A DNA stretch of 6,434 bases from an uncultured Murdochiella sp. (GTDB lineage: Bacteria > Bacillota > Clostridia > Tissierellales > Peptoniphilaceae), in contig NZ_CABTXF010000061.1 in the NCBI RefSeq assembly GCF_902488755.1, positions 1 to 6,434 of the forward strand. The letters run 5' to 3'. A model generated the notes under the pieces. It was not told where the DNA came from, did not search any database, and worked only from the letters and a program-made list of their open reading frames with translations. A program made the position numbers and the translations under genes. Shown piece by piece: positions 4,993 to 6,434 of this stretch. The number at the start of each line of letters is the position of its first letter. Within the stretch, counting starts at the first letter, position 1.

Positions 4993-5637
4993 TTACCGTT
5001 TGTCTATAGATCGGGCAATCGTGTTGCCCGCGAATTGGATGAGCTGTACGACCACTACGATGACAATGACGGAAGCCCATAGCAAATCTTCCTGCCGACG
5101 ATAATAGCCATATCGCTGCGCCACTGCACCCAGTCCTCCTCCGCCAAGCGCGCCTGCCATAGCGGTATACCCGATGAGATTGATGATCGTGGTTGTCATC
5201 GCTTGAATTAATCCGGGCATCGCCTCCGGAAGCAGCACCTGAAAGATGATTTGGCGGTTCGTCGATCCCATCGCTTTTGCCGCTTCCAAAATACCACCCT
5301 CCACTTCATTCAATGCCGTTTCTACCAAGCGGGCAAAAAACGGCGCCGCAGAGGCAGAGAGAGAAAAAATAGTCGCCGTCGACCCGATGGCGGTTCCAAT
5401 GATTCTTCGCGTAACCGGAATGAGCAAAATCATCAAAATAACGTAAGGAATGGATCGGGCGATATTCACCATGGCGTCCACCACGCGATACAGTGCGGGC
5501 TTTTCCGACAGCCCTCCTTTTTGCGTCAGATAGAGCAGAATGCCGATCGGCGTGCCGAGGATAAAGGCAAACGCCGCACCAAAAAAGACCATATACAGCG
5601 TCTCTACTGTCGCTTGCGTAAGAATTTCCGTCATCAT
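4993..5637 (-). CDS. metI: Methionine ABC transporter permease
   Basis: Membrane subunit that forms, as a dimer, the methionine channel coupled to MetN. The 214-residue length is close to the 217 of Escherichia coli MetI. Hydrophobic segments suggest five membrane helices, at about 14-37, 56-77, 85-106, 145-168 and 188-206. The EAA coupling loop, which docks into the ATPase, is seen at 118-139 as EAAKAMGSTNRQIIFQVLLP. The GYTAMAGALGGGGLG segment (156-170) is typical of MetI. The gene overlaps metN by four bases (ATGA). Two ATG codons are adjacent, at 5637 and 5634; the first has a better spacing of seven bases from GGAGG, so the protein starts MMTEIL. An upstream in-frame ATG at 5685 lies inside metN and is rejected. 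Confidence 0.96.
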   Translation of the reverse strand: MMTEILTQATVETLYMVFFGAAFAFILGTPIGILLYLTQKGGLSEKPALYRVVDAMVNIARSIPYVILMILLIPVTRRIIGTAIGSTATIFSLSASAAPFFARLVETALNEVEGGILEAAKAMGSTNRQIIFQVLLPEAMPGLIQAMTTTIINLIGYTAMAGALGGGGLGAVAQRYGYYRRQEDLLWASVIVIVVVVQLIQFAGNTIARSIDKR

Positions 5638-6434
5638 TTCAGCACCTCCACATCCACTTGTTTTCGAAAGGCATCCAGGGCGCACATTCGATCCGTCTCC
5701 TGACCGGTCAATTCAATGACCGTATAGCCGATCTCCCCCTGTCGAAAGGTATCAATGTTGGCAGACAAAATGGAAATGCCGACCGGGAATTGCTTTAACA
5801 CATCGGCAATTAAGGAATGCTGAATGGTTTCTTTACGATACGTGAGCTTGACGACATCTCCGGCAAAGGATCGGTCGCGCAGAAAACCAAATTCATCCGC
5901 ATCCTGCAATTTAGAAATGAATGACTTGGTAACCGGATGTTTAGGTTGAAAAAAGAGTTCGCGTGTTGTTCCCGTCTCTACAATTTCCCCCTCTGCCATC
6001 ACAGCGATACGATCGCATATCTCCTTTGCCACTTCCATCTGATGGGTAATCATGATGATGGTCGTTTTGTATGTCTGCGAAAGGTCACGCAACAAGTCCA
6101 AAATGGATGCGGTGTTTTGGGGATCCAGCGCCGAAGTTCCCTCATCCGAAAGCAGGATTTTCGGCTGCAGCGCCATGGCACGCGCAATGGCGACGCGCTG
6201 TTGCTGCCCTCCGGACAGTTCAGAAGGATAGGCATTGGCACGGTCAGCAAGACCGATAAACTGCAACAACTCTTCCACCCTGGCATTCGTTTTTTCTTTG
6301 CTCCATCCTGCAATCTGCATAGGATAGGCGATGTTCTTTCGTATGCCCTTCTGCGGTTGAAGATTAAACGACTGAAAAATCATGCCGCTTTCTTTTCGTG
6401 CCGCAAGAAGATCTTCCGCATTGAGATTGGTAAC
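5634..6434 (-). CDS. metN: Methionine ABC transporter ATP-binding protein (5' end cut by window edge)
   Basis: ATPase subunit that powers methionine import. The last 266 residues are present; the N-terminal part with Walker A lies beyond the right edge. Numbered from the first codon in the window, the Q-loop is in MIFQSFNL (Q21), the signature is LSGGQQQR (73-80), Walker B with the catalytic glutamate is ILLSDE (93-98), the D-loop is SALDP, and the switch histidine is in MITHQME (H131). The C-terminal part (about 190-262) fits the NIL domain, an ACT-like regulatory domain that in MetN binds methionine and inhibits transport when the internal level is high. After Walker B it reads DEGTSALD, where DEATSALD is more usual; the catalytic residue is kept. 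The frame is open across the edge, so the ATG at 6383 is internal. First visible gene of metNIQ; its promoter and any S-box lie outside. Confidence 0.96.
   Translation of the reverse strand, partial: VTNLNAEDLLAARKESGMIFQSFNLQPQKGIRKNIAYPMQIAGWSKEKTNARVEELLQFIGLADRANAYPSELSGGQQQRVAIARAMALQPKILLSDEGTSALDPQNTASILDLLRDLSQTYKTTIIMITHQMEVAKEICDRIAVMAEGEIVETGTTRELFFQPKHPVTKSFISKLQDADEFGFLRDRSFAGDVVKLTYRKETIQHSLIADVLKQFPVGISILSANIDTFRQGEIGYTVIELTGQETDRMCALDAFRKQVDVEVLK
5645..5649 (-). promoter_or_regulatory. Ribosome binding site of metI, inside metN
   Basis: GGAGG lies in the last codons of metN, seven bases before the ATG at 5637 and ten before the ATG at 5634. Together with the ATGA overlap it indicates coupled translation of permease and ATPase. 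Confidence 0.7.

Noticed and set aside
4522..5104. Overlapping plus-strand open frames opposite metQ and metI
   Set aside because: Hydrophobic or Arg-rich shadow translations of membrane and signal-peptide coding sequence, with no independent support.
5251..5703. Plus-strand Arg-rich open frame of 150 codons opposite metI
   Set aside because: The Arg and Gln richness is what antisense of a hydrophobic permease gene yields; no ribosome binding site or family match.

Overview
The window reads as an ordinary stretch of core chromosome from a Gram-positive-type bacterium of the Bacillota (Firmicutes). Supporting signs are strong AGGAGG-type ribosome binding sites before nearly every gene, a QueH-type queuosine enzyme, a ComEB-like dCMP deaminase next to 5-formyl-THF cyclo-ligase, a YclM-type aspartate kinase, and a lipoprotein MetQ. 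I cannot place it at genus level. No mobile element, CRISPR array, tRNA, rRNA or phage gene is visible.

Layout from left to right. Positions 1-1442 (minus strand) hold a lysC-asd operon: aspartate kinase followed by aspartate-semialdehyde dehydrogenase, which runs off the left edge. The two genes overlap by four bases (ATGA). A 338-base divergent intergenic region (1443-1780) carries a good sigma-70-type promoter for lysC. queH follows on the plus strand (1781-2410). It converges on the cyclo-ligase gene fau (2421-3017, minus) across a gap of only 10 bases. fau is divergent from a dCMP deaminase gene (3093-3548, plus), and the 75 bases between them hold a perfect 13-base palindrome. The deaminase gene ends in a rho-independent terminator whose 5' arm is coding and whose loop holds the stop codon. 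From 3578 to the right edge everything is on the minus strand: metN (cut by the edge), metI, metQ and then ridA, in transcription order.

The functional themes are aspartate-family amino acid supply and methionine. LysC and Asd make aspartate semialdehyde, the precursor of lysine, threonine and methionine. MetNIQ imports methionine. RidA removes reactive enamines released by PLP enzymes, including those of sulfur amino acid metabolism. The dCMP deaminase (which makes dUMP) and the cyclo-ligase (which returns 5-formyl-THF to the one-carbon pool) both feed the thymidylate synthase step. QueH completes queuosine synthesis in tRNA.

I found no convincing new biological system. The points worth a second look are regulatory: the palindrome between fau and the deaminase gene, the stop-in-loop terminator, the short lysC leader without an L-box, and an inverted repeat over the proposed ridA promoter.
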